Shown here one piece after another: positions 12,440 through 24,924 of a stretch of DNA of 64,000 nt. Location: contig WAID01000003.1 in NCBI GenBank assembly GCA_016584495.1, positions 2,480,001-2,544,000 of the forward strand, read 5' to 3'. The stretch's first letter is position 1. The number at the start of each line of letters is the position of its first letter. Position numbers and translations under genes: made by a program. The stretch is from Celoporthe dispersa. Its lineage: Eukaryota; Ascomycota; Sordariomycetes; Diaporthales; Cryphonectriaceae. The notes below the pieces were generated by a model, which was given only the letters and a program-made list of their open reading frames with translations, was not told the DNA's origin and searched no databases.

Positions 12440-13345
12440 TGTACTCAGTAGGGATGAATGGGGGTGTGTAGGTAGAAAGGTGCATAGGGAGGGTTTGAAT
12501 GCAGGTGCTCAGGTAGAAAGTATGAAGTAGGAGATCAAGGCAGGTATGGAAATGAGTACCAAAGGAGGTATGCTCAGGTGGAGGTGGGTGCGGGGGCAGG
12601 CTTTTCAGGTACTTATGTAGGAAGGTGCACTGAAACTGAACTTTCAGGTATGGAGGAAGGTGCGCTAGGGCTGAATGTCCAGATATGCAGGGAAATGTGC
12701 CGAGACTAAATGTCTAGATCTTGAGGAAGGTGCGATGGGGCTGAGTGTCCAGGTATGAAGAAAGATGTGCCAGAAATAAATGTCCAGGTGTAAAGATGGG
12801 TGCATCAGAACTGAATGTTCAGGTACTTACTAGGAGCTGGTGTGCTATCACAGGACAGGTTGGCAGATGACAGCGTTGTGACTGGGACGTCTAGGTATGC
12901 TGGTGAGTGCGTCAGAACAGGGTGTCTTGGTATGCTTGTGAGGGCAGTGTAACAGGACAGCCAGATCTGCTTGTGATTGAGGTGGGACAGGATATTTGGG
13001 TAAGTCTGTAGGTGGGTGCGCTGGGCTGGAATGTCCAGATGTGGAGGTATGTGGTCCAGGACTGAAAGAGCAGGTATGAAGGAAGGTGTGCTGGGACTCA
13101 ATAATCGGGTTTGGAGGAAGGTAGATGTGAGGAGACTGAATGACCAGGTATGGAGAAAGACAGATGTGGGAGGACTGAATAACCAGGTTCGGAGGGGGGG
13201 TAGATGTGGGGATGAGTGCATCAAGACTGGATGTTCAGGTACTTACCAGAGGTATGTGTGCTGTCGCTGGACTGGAGGTGGGTGCTTGAGGACAGAGTGT
13301 CCAAGTATGCTGGTGGAAACGCAAGGACAGGATGTCCAAGGCTTG
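12440..13345. repeat. Degenerate minisatellite with higher-order blocks
   Basis: A roughly 38-40 bp unit, approximately GAGGAAGGTGCGC..GGGCTGAATGTCCAGGTATG, recurs many times with drift in length and sequence. A larger block is also repeated: TTCAGGTACTTA occurs near 12606, 12819 and 13228, each time followed by related text, and the last two are followed by similar CTAGGTATGCTGGTG / CCAAGTATGCTGGTG stretches. The array is immediately upstream (5') of the AlkB-type gene. Minus-strand frames across it are repeat-driven and are not called as genes. Confidence 0.7.
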
Positions 13346-15294
13346 CAGGTGGGATTTGACGACGACGATGGTGAAGAAGATGATGATGATGACAACGAAG
13401 ATGATGATGATCTTCTAGCTGTGCTATGATAAAGGCTGATGTCTGAACTGATGTTCGGACTAGAAGGTGGGTGGAGGTTGTCGTTGTCGAGAAGAAAGGA
13501 GTGGAGGAGGGAGAGAAGGTGGAAGGGAGGGGAGAGAGTTGGTGGTGGGAGGGAACAGGTGTTAAATAGATAGATGGTGGGAGAGGAGACGGCAGTGATG
13601 CGTCGAAGAGCGTGACAAGCAGCAACCTGCAACAAGAAGGAAGGAGTGACTAGCTGGATGGTTTATTGAGGAGGAAGGAGCTCCTCGCTGAGCAGGCTGC
13701 TCAGGAGGAAGGAGCTCTCCGGAAGGTGCACTAAGAAGGAAGGCACAGCGAGGGGTACCTCGAAGCATGATGGAACCCCAAGGCGGCCAGTAGAAAAAGG
13801 ACTACTTTGAAGAGCTAGATATTTCTAGAAACCATTCTGGTGCTAACAAGGTTATAGCAGAGCGATCATCATGCTGAGGTGGAAGTAGCTAATGCTAAAG
13901 GCCTAATCAGATTTAGTTTTCTCTTTCAAGGAGACTAGAAAATGTGAGTAGATGTCACATGTAAAAATTGAGTGTTAATTCCAGCTATAGGAGATTTTGT
14001 AAGCATGCCGATTTTTTTTTGGCCTTGGTCATTATATACCCTCGGAAGTCAAGAGTAAAATGAAAATGTAAAACACATGCACTATCTAGAGCTCTAAAGA
14101 GTACAGATGAGAAGCTAGGAAGCATAGGCCTGTATGAAATTCTACAGCAGATCCCAAGTTCGAGAGGCTGGGGGGAAGGGTGAGGGGAGATGGAAGCAGG
14201 CTAACACAGCCCAGAGATTTGACTTGGATCTAGGGTGAGAGCAAGGTCATTAGTGGCTCTGGCCCAGATCAAGAGAGATGTCTCGTCTTCTGTGGAAGCT
14301 TCTATCTGTTCAGGAGCCCATGGTCAGAGCACTGAGGACGAGCACTGGGGATCTTTTCTGGTTTAGACGTACCTCCAGAGTGCCAGAGGACTGCTGTAGG
14401 CCCTTCTCAGGTGGGTCCCCTAGTGCCCTAGCATTATGAGTAACTCTCGTGTAGTTTCTGATCACGGAGACAAGAGCAAGAAAAAGCCCCAAGGGAGAAC
14501 ACCCAAGAGAGAAGCACAGCTAGCTATCTGTGCATGACTAGAACTCGACAAAGAGGGTTGGAGTCCTCGACAAGGCGTCGACCAGTAGATGGTCTGAGCC
14601 TTGCGAGCTCCCAAGAGAAGGGGCTATGAGGCCTGGGCAGAGAGATGTCTTGATCATCTGGAGCCTGAAACTTGAGCAGGATGGTAGTTTGGAAACAAGG
14701 ACAAGTGAGCCTAATGTGAGAGAAGATGTAGGTATTTATACACGGAGGTCCATGGTGGGATCCTATGGACATCTTAGCGACCCATCACAAGAGTCACAGT
14801 CTGCTTGTTGTTTTTATTTGCTGTGAGCACTGGTTTCCATCTGTCTTTATTTGCTGCCAACTATCCAAACACACAAGCTTTGCCCTGCGCAGCAAACTGG
14901 TCAACAACAAATTGGATGCTGAAGACGGAGTTTGCGGACCCAGACATTTCCCCTTTAAGCCGCAGGTCCCACAGCGGCTCCGCAGCGCTCTGAGACGGGG
15001 TCTCCACGGGGAGGGAGAGGGTGGCAAGGAGACCAACAGCGCCATTGTGGGACGCGCTATCCTATTCATGCAACCTTGTGCACGCTCCAGGGCTACAGTG
15101 CGATTCATGAGAGTTGATTCCTAAGGATCAATGCCGGGTCCTTTGGTGGTGCGGGGCAGACAACAGTGTGGCGGTTGGCGGTTCCTCTCTGTTATCCTCC
15201 GTAGACCGAGGTATATTTCTCCTAGGCTCGCGTCTTCGATCGTCCCTATTCCCACAGCTACGGCCGGTCTTCTTCTCTTGTCCTTCACCTGAAC

Positions 15295-15322
15295 GTACAC
15301 ACACACACACACACACACACAC
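15295..15322. repeat. CA/TG dinucleotide microsatellite
   Basis: About 13 AC units in the spacer before the CoA ligase. Confidence 0.9.
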
Positions 15323-15488
15323 GCAGAGAGAGATCTGGCTCTCTACCTCGTCAGCCTACTCCCTGCAATCATCGCGACCTCTATAGAGCTACGAGACAAG
15401 ACCCTTTTGAAAGAGAGGGAAAGAGGGAGAAAGAGAGAGAGAGAGAGAGGAGAGGAGCAAACCGCAGGATCGAGACAGCAGCGTGAAG

Positions 15489-17781
15489 ATGGTTTTTGAA
15501 CCGCCGAGCTGGGTACCAAAGCTGCCATTCGGTTAGTTCTCACGCACAGAATTGGTCGCGCGCAGGGTATAAAAAAGAAGAGAGAAAGAAAGAGAAAGAA
15601 AGAAGTAAAAAAAAAAAAAAAGCTTACCAGCATCTTAGATCCTCCAGACAGCATCCCTGTGGCCGAGTTCATCACCAGCGACAAGTATGGACGCCATCCC
15701 ACCGCCCAGAGCAGGAATCCCTTCACCTGCGGCCTCACGGGCAAGACCTTCTCCCTGGGCGAGTTTAACGCAAGGCGCGAGGCACTCGCACGCTCGGTCG
15801 GGAAGCGTCTCGGATGGCAGCCGAACGAGGAGACCGAGTGGGACAAGGTGGCATGCATGTTCTCATTCAACACGGTACGTACTTGGTGATTACATGAGAT
15901 TTACCCGCTTTTTTTTGTCTTTTCTTTCTTTCTTTCTTTCTCTTTGTTCGGGCTCTGAGACTTGGAGGAACGAGACCACGTGCCTGTGTGACAATGCAGC
16001 GTGCCGCCGCTCCCCTTTCCCCACTCACCATGCTGACCGGATAACGCCATCACCTCTCGGCTGCCCGCAGATCGACTACATGACGGTCGCATATGCCGTG
16101 CACAGGCTCAATGGCATCGTCACGCCCGCCAACGCGGCCTACTCGGCGCAGGAGCTCACCCACCAGCTCAAGTCCTCTGGCGCGACGGTCCTCTTCGTCG
16201 GGGGCCCGCAGCTCAAGGTTGGCCTCGAGGCGGCCCAGGCTGCCGGGATCCCCAACGATCGGGTGTGGCTGATGGGCATGCCGGGGTTCGAGAAGGCGGA
16301 CGGCTTTTTGAGCGTCGAGGAGCTCATCGCCGAGGGCCGGAGGGCCAAGGAGCTCGACATGCTGAGGTGGACCAAGGGCCAGGGTGCACGCCAGGTCGCG
16401 TTCCTCTGCTATTCCAGCGGGACCTCGGGCCTGCCCAAGGCCGTCATGATCTCCCACCTGAATGTCATTGCGAACACGATGCAGTTTGTCACCCACGAGA
16501 GCTACCCGAGGAAGAAGCTGGGCATCGACCTGCAGGTCTCGCTCGGGCTGCTGCCGTTCAGCCACATCTATGGCCTCGTCGTCATGGCACACGGCAATGT
16601 CTGGCGTGGCGACGAGGTCATTGTGCTGCCTAGGTTCGAGATGCCAACGTTCCTCGCTGCTATCGAGCGGTTCAAGCTGAACACATTATATGTGGTATGT
16701 CCGCCGCACATCGTTCGGGATGCATCGCCCGCCGGCCGATTTTCCTTTCTGCTGACATTCTGCCACTAGGTCCCACCTATTGTCATTCGCATGACGAGAA
16801 GTCCCGAGGAGTGCAAAAGTACAACCTGGACAGCGTCAGGATTGTTTACTGTGGAGCGGCACCACTGGGAGAGGAGACCATCGCGGATATGAAGAAGCTC
16901 TATCCAAAGTGGCGAGTAGCACAAGGCTACGGTAGGTTCCTCCCTCTCTTTCCTTTTCCAGGCCCATGAAGCGCGGTTTCCCTTGGTACTGAACAATGTA
17001 TGGTCCAGGCATGACCGAGCTCGCGACAATAGCTGTGTCCTCGGGCGAACACGACATCATGGCCAAGTCCTCCGGCTCCATCTGCCCGGCAACCAGGGCC
17101 AAGATCATCGGGCTGGACGGGAAGGAGGTCACCGAGTACGACGTGCCCGGCGAGCTCTGGATACAATCACCATCTGCAACGCTCGGCTATCTGAACAACG
17201 TCAAGGCCACCGCCGAGACTTTCGTACACGATGAGGATGGCCGCTGGGTCAGGACAGGTGACGAGGCGCTGGTGACGCTGGCGCCTTCTGGTTTTGAGCA
17301 CGTGGTGATAGTCGACCGGATCAAGGAGCTCATCAAGGTGAAAGGTGCGCATGACGCCCCCTCTGCCCCCCTGGACGTACAAGCCACAAGGAGCTGTGAG
17401 AAAAAAAGAGACAGAAGAAAGTGAAAGGCTGACACCTCTTGCGCTATAGGCCACCAGGTTGCCCCTGCCGAGCTCGAGGCTCACCTGCTCTCCCATCCGG
17501 CCGTGGCCGACTGCGCCGTCATCCAGGTTCCCGATGACCGCGCCGGCGAGGTACCCAAGGCGTTCGTCGTGAAAGCGCCAGCCTTCGCAGGCAAGCCGGA
17601 AGAGGAAGTCACCTCGGCAATACTCAAGCACGTTGAGGAGCACAAGGCCCCCTACAAGTGGATCAAGGGTGGCATCGAGTACCTGGACGAGGTGCCCAAG
17701 AGCCCCAGCGGGAAGATCTTGAGGCGCCTCTTGAGGGACAAAGAGAAGGCTTCCAGGGCAAAGGCTGGGCCAAAACTATGA
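15489..17781 (+). CDS. Acyl/4-coumarate-CoA ligase-like AMP-forming enzyme, one frame break
   Basis: Six exons: 15489-15531, 15639-15874, 16071-16694, 16770-16931, 17009-17344 and 17450-17781, 577 aa. An ANL-superfamily enzyme that adenylates a carboxylic acid and transfers it to CoA. Landmarks are YSSGTSGLPKAV (ATP P-loop, about residue 207), AAPLGEET, QGYGMTELATI rebuilt across intron 4, RTGDEALV, the hinge IDRIKELIKVKGHQVAPAELE, and PKSPSGKILRRLLRDKE with the catalytic Lys. The last residues, GPKL, end in PKL, a plausible type-1 peroxisome signal. The layout matches fungal peroxisomal 4CL-like ligases; substrate is open (aromatic or fatty acid). Exon 4 lacks one base near 16805-16812, between RMTRSPEE and QKYNLDSVRI; intron phases require 163 rather than 162 nt. 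A poly-A tract sits in intron 1. Confidence 0.88.
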
Positions 17782-18153
17782 TCAGCTCACACAAGTAAGA
17801 ATAGAGGATGTATCAATAAGCATTCATGACACATTGGGAGGGTAAGAAGGGGATTTCTTTGGAATATAGGCTGTCATGCTGAGTACTGTAAATGTGGGGT
17901 GTGATAGAATTTGTTGGTTGTTTTAGCAACATAGCATTTGTACACAGCAGGAGCGCCAGGGTCTCCTGATGTTGTACTGTATTGCACATAACAAAAAGCT
18001 TTGCAAAAACATCTGGCTTTGCGCATCACCAACTGGGCAGCAACTTTTTGCAACAATCTATCGACGATTGTCTCTTTTCATCACCCTCGTCGTCCACCCT
18101 CAACTTTCACCTATTGAACCAAACAACCTATTTCTACTCTCTCTCTCATCACC
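17782..18153. other. Intergenic spacer
   Basis: 3' region of the CoA ligase and promoter of the small downstream gene. A pyrimidine-rich stretch (about 18070-18150) directly precedes that start codon. Nothing else is seen. Confidence 0.6.
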
Positions 18154-18693
18154 ATGGGCCTTTGGCAGCTCAGTATTGAAGCCTACCGCTGTCGCCCTGA
18201 CCCAAACCATCCCGACCAGGAACCCATCCCCCCTCCCATCTTTCGACCTGCTACCCTTCTCTTTCCCAACGAGATGGATGATCCCAACGCGGACAAGTCG
18301 CAAGATACGGGTAAACAAACATTCGCTTCCTCTCGCCTGCCCCCCCCCCCCCCTATGTCCCTCATTCTCGCCTTGGGACTTGTTCTCAGTCTCTCTCGCC
18401 ATAGGCCCTCAAGCTGACAGGCTCGGTCATGTTGTGACAACAATCCAGGTTCCCCTGCGCGTCCTTCCCAACAGGCCCTTCGCGTCGATCTTGGACGCTT
18501 TGGCGGCCTGCAGGCTGGCATTCTCGCCGATGCTGAGACGCGCCGTGTTCTCGCAGACGTGACCTTTATGGCCACGAACGGCTTCATGGCCTACCATGTG
18601 CTGAGGCCTGTTGCCCTAGCCAAGCCTGTTCATGTCATCGGCGCAACCTTAGGGCTGGCGGCGGCCATGTTCCTTCACAGTACTCGTCGCTAG
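18154..18693 (+). CDS. Small protein of unknown function, two exons
   Basis: Exons 18154-18310 and 18449-18693, joined by a 138-bp GT-AG intron, give 133 aa. The start MGLWQLSIEAYRCRPDP is followed by a Pro-rich part with PIPPPIFRPATLLFP. After the intron comes a long open frame, QALRVDLGRFGGLQAG and then DAETRRVLADVTFMATNGF, ending in a hydrophobic segment (HVIGATLGLAAAMFL) and HSTRR. The second exon is open for 81 codons with strong C/G third-position bias, which supports coding. The hydrophobic end suggests a single membrane anchor near the C-terminus. I do not recognise the family. An alternative without the second exon stops soon after the donor. Confidence 0.62.
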
Positions 18694-19666
18694 CCCTCCT
18701 CTGGCGACTTACGACAAATGCATACAAGGGTAAGCAACGTCTTTCTGCTTCTTTGTTTCCTCTCTCTTTTTTTCCGTCATCAATCTCCCTACTTTTTCAG
18801 CTTCCAATATGTAGAACGAGCTAACATCTTTCTCATTTTTTTGGCATTACAGAAGAGGCGTTCGGACAAGCGTTTGGGAGGATTGACTATGATGATTAGG
18901 ACAGGAACAGACCGGGCAAGGCATGGCAGGGTAGAATGAACCAGATGTCCTTCAACACGAGGTACAAGAAAAGAATAGAGACAGAAGGATCATCTCTCTT
19001 ATTCGTGTCTTCGCGTAATCAAAGCGTCCAGAATTATCGCTCTTGTGCTGCGAAATCATCTCGCGCCCTCGCAGCAGCTCCTCTGCTTCGAGAACTGGTC
19101 GGCTCATCCTGTCTCTCAAGGTGTGATCTGATTTTTGAGCTGACAGGCGGAGACCACCAGTGGTTGTAGGGTCATAGCTTCATCCGAGGTGCTTGCTGCA
19201 GACCAAAACAGCTGCCAAGAAACGGAGGTCACCCTATGCTTGGCACAGGCCAGGCGAGAGTCAGACAAGGAGAGGCGAGGCATATCACCCCATGTTTCGT
19301 CGACTCTCTTACACCTGGAGTCGGAAAAAAAACTGGACCCTGATGAATTGTTCGTACAATGTGCTGTGCATTGCTGTCTTGTACCACCGACCCAAAACAA
19401 CCCACGACAAGTCTCTGCAACGCCAAGAGGATCAAGTCAGTTCGTCAACGTAATAAATAAGTTAATTGAACTGTAGTGGCTCACTGCACAATGTGGTATG
19501 TAATAGGTGTGTATCTCTCTTGATGGTGCACACGGCTTCTTCTTCTTCTTCTCCTCCTCTTCCTCCTCCCTTCCCTACAGCGGAAAGATCTTGATCAATC
19601 GGGAGGTGGCTGGCACCCCTTCTGCATATTCATATTTTCTTGTCTTTTAATTTCATACTTTCAGAA
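18694..19666. other. Intergenic spacer
   Basis: No supported gene. It contains a T-rich stretch (18760-18850) and a TTC/CTC-rich tract (about 19528-19570) upstream of the secreted hydrolase. Confidence 0.6.
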
Positions 19667-20806
19667 ATGTTGACCATTCACTCTCCAGTCGGTGTCACCC
19701 TCGTCGCCCTTCTTAGCCTTTTCACAGGAGATGTCTGCGCGGTGCCGAGGAACAGAGGAGGAGGCGGGCGTGTAAAGGCACAAACACTTCAGCAGCAGGC
19801 GGCTGCGATCCCTCAAGGCATATCTCAGGCGACCGATGGATCCACCATCATGGACACGAATGCGACGGTCAAGTAAGTACATTGATGCATACCAGCAAGG
19901 CCCTCTTCTACTTCTTCTCGGGTAGACCACACACCTAGAGTCATCGGGGCTGATACAGTACCTATTGTTCTCCTTGACAGTGGCCTCAACCTCCGCTTCA
20001 GGGTCAGCGCCCCCGCGGACCAGTTCGCCACGACAACCGGCATCCAAGACGCAGCCCAGCAGCCTGGAGCCCAAGGCACAATGGGCCTGAACGTCCTCCT
20101 CCACGGCGACGGAGGCCAGTCCTTCTTCGACTTCCCGAACCAGGCCGTCCAGGCAGGGCTGATGGGGGTCGTCATTCTCGCGCCCTCGGAGCAGCTCCTC
20201 TGGGGCCAGTCGACAGGCCAGCCGCAGGGCCTCGAGCGGCCAGACGGTGTCGCGCACTCACAGGCCGTCAACGATCTCGTGCAGCAGGTCCTCCCGCAGA
20301 TGGTCGCGTTCAACGCGTCCAACGTCTTCTTCACGGGGGTGTCGGGCGGCTCGCTCACGCTGTCTGGCTTCTTCGTGCCCGCGCACATGGCCAGCTTCGC
20401 AGGGACGGGCGTGCTGCTCATGTGCGGCGGCCTGGCCCCGCAGGTCGACTTTGTGAACGCGAGCCAGGTCGTCTCGACCACCAAGATCCACTTCCAGTCC
20501 TCGCAGGACGACCTGGCGGAGCTGCAGCAGTCCATCCCCCAGTCCATCAGCGCCTTTGAGCAGCTCGCCACCGACGCAGGTCTCAGCACGCAGCAGGTGG
20601 GAGCCCTCCAGACCGCAGACAACACGCCCGACGGCGGTCACTGCGAGTTTGACGGAGAGGGTTTCTCCAGTGGCATCCAGCTCGTCTCGAACAGCTTTGC
20701 CTCCATCATGCAGGGTGGCAATGGGACAGTACCAGGAATTCCTACAAATACAGTCTTGAAGTCGGTAGTAGGACAGAAGTTGACATTCTCAGGGAACGGA
20801 AACTAG
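19667..20806 (+). CDS. Secreted alpha/beta-hydrolase-like protein
   Basis: Exons 19667-19872 and 19981-20806 give 343 aa. The ATG at 19667 opens a typical signal peptide (hydrophobic GVTLVALLSLF, likely cleavage after VCA around residue 25). The mature part has LLHGDGGQSFFDFPNQ, a nucleophile-elbow-like GVSGGS (Ser about 190, fitting G-x-S-x-G), LLMCGGLAPQVDF and a late DGGH (His about 289), the order expected of an alpha/beta hydrolase. The fungal family is extracellular and poorly characterised, and is sometimes mislabelled cyclin-like F-box protein. Activity is inferred from the motifs; no substrate can be assigned. The frame is intact across both exons. Confidence 0.85.
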
Positions 20807-23249
20807 AGGGAGACACAAGACTACTATTTGGAGAGAGGGGAAAGAAAAGAAAGAAAAAACTCATCTGAACCATCGTGTGCACCTGCAGGACTTGCTTTCG
20901 TGCAATGATGAAAGTCACGCGCCAGGTCACACTACAAGCGCTGTCTCTCTGCGCACAGTACACCGTGTGAACGCTGGTCTCATAATTTTGTCTGCTGGGT
21001 AATAGTCATTCCCAAGCAAGACCAAGGTAATTCAGGGACCACCAGGTGTTCATGTCGCTATCCAGACTCCACATCAGGACTATTAAGTACATCCCTGACA
21101 GCGATTATTGACGAACCTATCTTTGCTCGCGGTGACGTTTTTGACAGGCGTGGATAGCCCAGACAAGGCACAACGGTCGCTTGGTGGGTTATGTTGATAA
21201 ACAGGACCCCCTGCCCCTCGCAAAATCTGCCTGGTTTGACAGGGCGACACAGACACCACGAATTGCAAGAGCCAGGAGGGGCCCTCAGGAGGTCATAGCA
21301 TAGGCAGATTGTCTCTCCTGCTCCTGCAACCTCATACTACGAACAACCTCAGGGTCGTATTCGGCCTCTTTAGCGAGCTCTTGCTATCGATTTTTTGCGA
21401 GTGGGTATAGATGTACTGTATTGCTCAATGCCGGCGCGACTTAGGCTCGAGGCGAGCATCTGGGCGACGAGGCCCCCTGTCGTTCAGGAAGCAGCAGCAG
21501 CAGCAGTAGAAGCACAGCGGCGCCTGGGTCTAGGATGGCGTACCCTGCTCAGGGGGAAGAGCAGAGAGCAGAGAGGAGAGTGAGAAGGAATATGGGAGGC
21601 TCAGGGGTGGATGTAGGAAGAGTGCCCCTGCGATTGTGCCCCTATAGCTCTGCAAAATCCTAGCATGGCGAACAGAAATGTAGATCCAACTATGCACTGG
21701 TTCCTCGATCCAGGCCACCCTTGCGCCTCTATGCAGATCGAGAAAAAGACTCGTCGTCTTGGATCTACGTAGTAATTCTGCATGAGATTTGACAGCTTGC
21801 GAGTCGGGGGCCTGACGTGTGTGTAGGGCTCCACGCAACACATTGGATAGACATGGGCCCCGGGTTATCTTATTTAACCGATGCTTTTTGACACACACGC
21901 ATTTGGCTGAGAGACTTGGTGGGGGGGGGGTTCAATATCAGGCTCGCTTACCCTGGTGGGTGGTTTTTTTCTTTCCCTGCGCCTCGGGAGATTGATGGCT
22001 TAATTACAGGGTAGCGAAGATCGTCGGCGAATTTCCACGACGTATACCATAATGGTAAATAATTAATATAGCTGCATACGGTATCGAACCCTCCCCCTAC
22101 CCGCGCACCTACGTTACAGCTCAAGTGGACGCCTGTCGCAACGCTTTTGCCCCACTGGCCAGGTCTTGATGGTGCAGAAAATCAAGTATATGGTTCCAGA
22201 CTACCGGAGCTCTGCACCAGAAGCGACGGGAAGACCCGTGACATCGTGGGTCTGATCCTCGCGAGCCATTTTGCTCGAGGTCCCCTCCCCCTTACTCTCT
22301 CCCAGCCCAACACAGCGTCTGTGTGGTGTACAGTAAAACAAACGAAAGGGCAGGGACAGAAAGTACAGATCTGCATTGGTCTATCTACCATGTCTGACAG
22401 GATCTGATGCCCTGCCCACTAAGAGAGGATAAATTTCTCCAAAGTATAGCTCTGGCATCCATGATGGAAATGTAGGTCGCTGTAACCGAGCATTAAGCTA
22501 CATATAGGACTAGCTTGGCCGTGAGACCAGGTGACATGATCCCCACCGACGAAAGAGTTACCTAGCATAGTAGAAAGATAACAGTCAAACCCCTTGAAGG
22601 TTTTATTCCTGGGGTGGAGGGGGGCCCAGCCTTACCCAAGCCTACCGCCTCTCAGAGGTCCCGGGGGCCACTTTCCAAGATGAACAGCCCACTGGCGATG
22701 GGACGGAACTTACCATTCGGACAGGTCGACCCATTCGATGCCTGAAATCCTGAACCCCCTTTATCAAACGCTGTTTCTCTGCCGCCTGAGTAGGTACCAT
22801 ATTGCGTGCCATGAGACAGAGATGGGTGCACATTGAAGAGGCCCGTCCAGCCGTTCCCCGACCTAATCCACACAAGACGTTTGGTTATATCGCCGTGGAG
22901 GACGCGTTTGTAAACGGGCGAGAGGACTCGCTGTTCTGGTCGTGCCCTGGGGGGTTTTTTTTCTTCTTGCTTGCTCTGCTTTTACTTTGCTTCGCTGTAA
23001 CGTTTTGGCAAACTTTGTTGTCGTGGACCAATCGCATCGCTTGCAAGGGGACGGAGAAGCTTCCAGTGACATCTTTAACCTTTGGGTGTGTGTGTGTGTG
23101 TGGTTGGGTGTATATGCCCAGGTGTGCGTGTGTTTCAAGCACCCACGATGTTTTAACAAAGACCCCCATGAGACTAGTCTTGTTTTCTCTCTTTTCCTCC
23201 TCTTTTCCTTTCAGGGAATACCGCATCGCAGAGTCGCATTGGGGGGAGG
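20807..23249. other. Intergenic region
   Basis: No supported gene in 2.4 kb. Notable simple sequence: a CAG run near 21489-21503, a G tract near 21921-21930, and a TG run near 23084-23102. A polypyrimidine-CAG acceptor-like site at about 23200-23215 precedes the GPCR start, so a 5' UTR intron is possible. Confidence 0.6.
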
Positions 23250-24713
23250 ATGATGACGGTGATGATGAGCACCTCGGCCGAAACACTCTCGCCCCTGCCG
23301 GCAGAGACTCGAAGCATTCTGCTGGCGCTGACCACGACTGGTCTTGTCTCTCTTGTGTCGACAGGCCTGTTACTTGTTCACATCACATGGAATCTTGTCT
23401 GCTGGAAGATCAGGGACCTCCGGTACCAGAGACGGCAGCCCGAGCAGCCCGTCGAAGCCCCCGGCAGCACAGACCAGACACCCATCGACCTGAGCCTGGG
23501 GCTGTCTGAGAACCACTACTACCAGACAAAGGTGGCCAGGAAGGACGCAGACCTCACCACCGAACCGTCGTCGTCCTCGTCGGCCCAGCAGGAGTCGGAG
23601 GCTCTGGGCACAGCTCTGAGCGCGCGGGCAGGAGACCAAGTACAGGCTGCGCCCTCGGCACGTCGAGAGAAGCCTCCCAACCCACTGCTGCTGCTCATCT
23701 ACAACCTCCTCATCGCCGACACCACACTGTCCATCGCATACGTCCATAATATCTACTGGCTCAAGGTCAACGGGATCTTGGTGCCGTCGTGGAACTGCAG
23801 CACGCAGGGGTGGTTTGTGAGCTTCGGGTGTCTCACCACCAGCGGCTTCCTCTTCACCATATCCATCTTCAGCTGTCTGGGTATCATGCGAGGGTACAAG
23901 GCGACATCCCGGGACGTCATGTTGGCGTGCTGCGTCGTTTGGGTCTGCTCCATCTTGCTCGCCAGCATCGGGTCCATGTACTTTCACAACCTCGACTACT
24001 ACGGAAGAGACACCGCCTGGGTAAGTTGTTGATGATACCCTATCGGAGGCCCCCCCCCCCCCGCGGGCGAATCATCACATGTAGTCTCGCCCCGGACAAA
24101 CTAACAATACCCGCCACAGTGCTGGATCAGCCAGAATCGGAGGACCTGGCGACTCTCCATTTATCTCTGGGGGTTCGGGGCCATGATCTCGACATTTGCC
24201 ATTTATTGCTTCATCTTCTTCAGCCTCCGACGCCAGGGCCGCTCCTCTCGCCTGATGCCCAGGCGCTCCAACAGCCCCGGCCCAGACAGCTCGACAAAGA
24301 CGACGACGACAGCGACCAGAGGCGCCGCCGCCGCCAACAACAACAACAACGACGACGAGGAGGCTAACGACCACGGCAGGACCGGCACGGCGCTGCGGCC
24401 ATCAGGCCACCACCCAGCCTTCCTCATATACCCGTGCATCTACTGCGTGACGGGCACGCCCCTCATCGTAGGCTCCATGGTGCCCTCGCTCGAGCGAAAC
24501 AATATCTTCATGGCCGCGGCGGCGGTCCTGCTGGCGACGACGGGTCTGCTGGACGCTATCCTCTGGTCCAGCATCATCCTGTTCAGCAAGAGGGAAGATC
24601 TGGCCGACATCGGCCTCGACAAGTTCACCTTTATGCGCACGCCCGAGGGGCGCACGCTGGGGAATATCGTGTTTGTGCAAGGGGGGAAAGGCGAGGGACA
24701 GCCGCATACATAA
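23250..24713 (+). CDS. Fungal G-protein-coupled receptor, tail probably cut by a frame break
   Basis: Exons 23250-24020 and 24120-24713 give 454 aa to the observed stop. A first helix (ILLALTTTGLVSLVSTGLLL) is followed by a long polar Gln/Ser-rich loop, then a helical core with LIYNLLIADTTLSIAYVHNIYWL, SWNCSTQGWFVSFG, IFSCLGIMRGYKA, and DTAW/CWISQ joined across the intron. A second Asn/Asp-rich cytosolic loop precedes the last two helices. The layout resembles the fungal carbon-sensing/cAMP-receptor-like GPCR groups that signal through G-alpha to cAMP; the exact class is uncertain. After NIVFVQGG the frame stops, but a +1 step in the G6 run (24681-24686) opens a further 79 codons to 24924 with WHSKKDQGWWRLGDR, which reads like the true tail. 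Confidence 0.82.
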
Positions 24714-24924
24714 CCACCGACAGTCATGGCACTCCAAGAAGGATCAGGGCTGGTGGCGGCTCGGGGACAGGAACAGCAGCCAGCCATCGCTGCCTCAGTA
24801 TGGGCACGACGGGGACCTGGACGGTGGCATCCAGATGCAGATCGTCACGAGCGTCGTGGTTGAGGAACACGATCCGCCGAGCCAGTCTCGTATTTATAGG
24901 AAGTCCTCAGAGTCACAAATTTGA

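Larger units (their letters stand above)
12374..15488. other. Intergenic with minisatellite and simple repeats
   Basis: Upstream of the AlkB-type gene and of the CoA ligase. The proximal kilobase is a tandem-repeat field (listed separately). The rest (13.6-15.5 kb) shows no supported gene. It contains a GAGGAAGGAGCTC direct repeat near 13670-13720, a CA microsatellite (15295-15322) and a GA run just before the ligase start. Confidence 0.6.

Noticed and set aside
12805..13635. Minus-strand frames of 130-139 codons in the minisatellite
   Set aside because: They simply reflect repeat units (recurrent Leu/Ser/Pro/His text) and overlap each other in several frames.
16050..16592. Minus-strand 180-codon frame opposite the CoA ligase
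   Set aside because: Shadow of exon 3; composition mirrors the sense codons.
15489..20806. Secondary metabolite cluster around the CoA ligase
   Set aside because: No PKS, NRPS, terpene synthase, P450, transporter or cluster regulator is present nearby.
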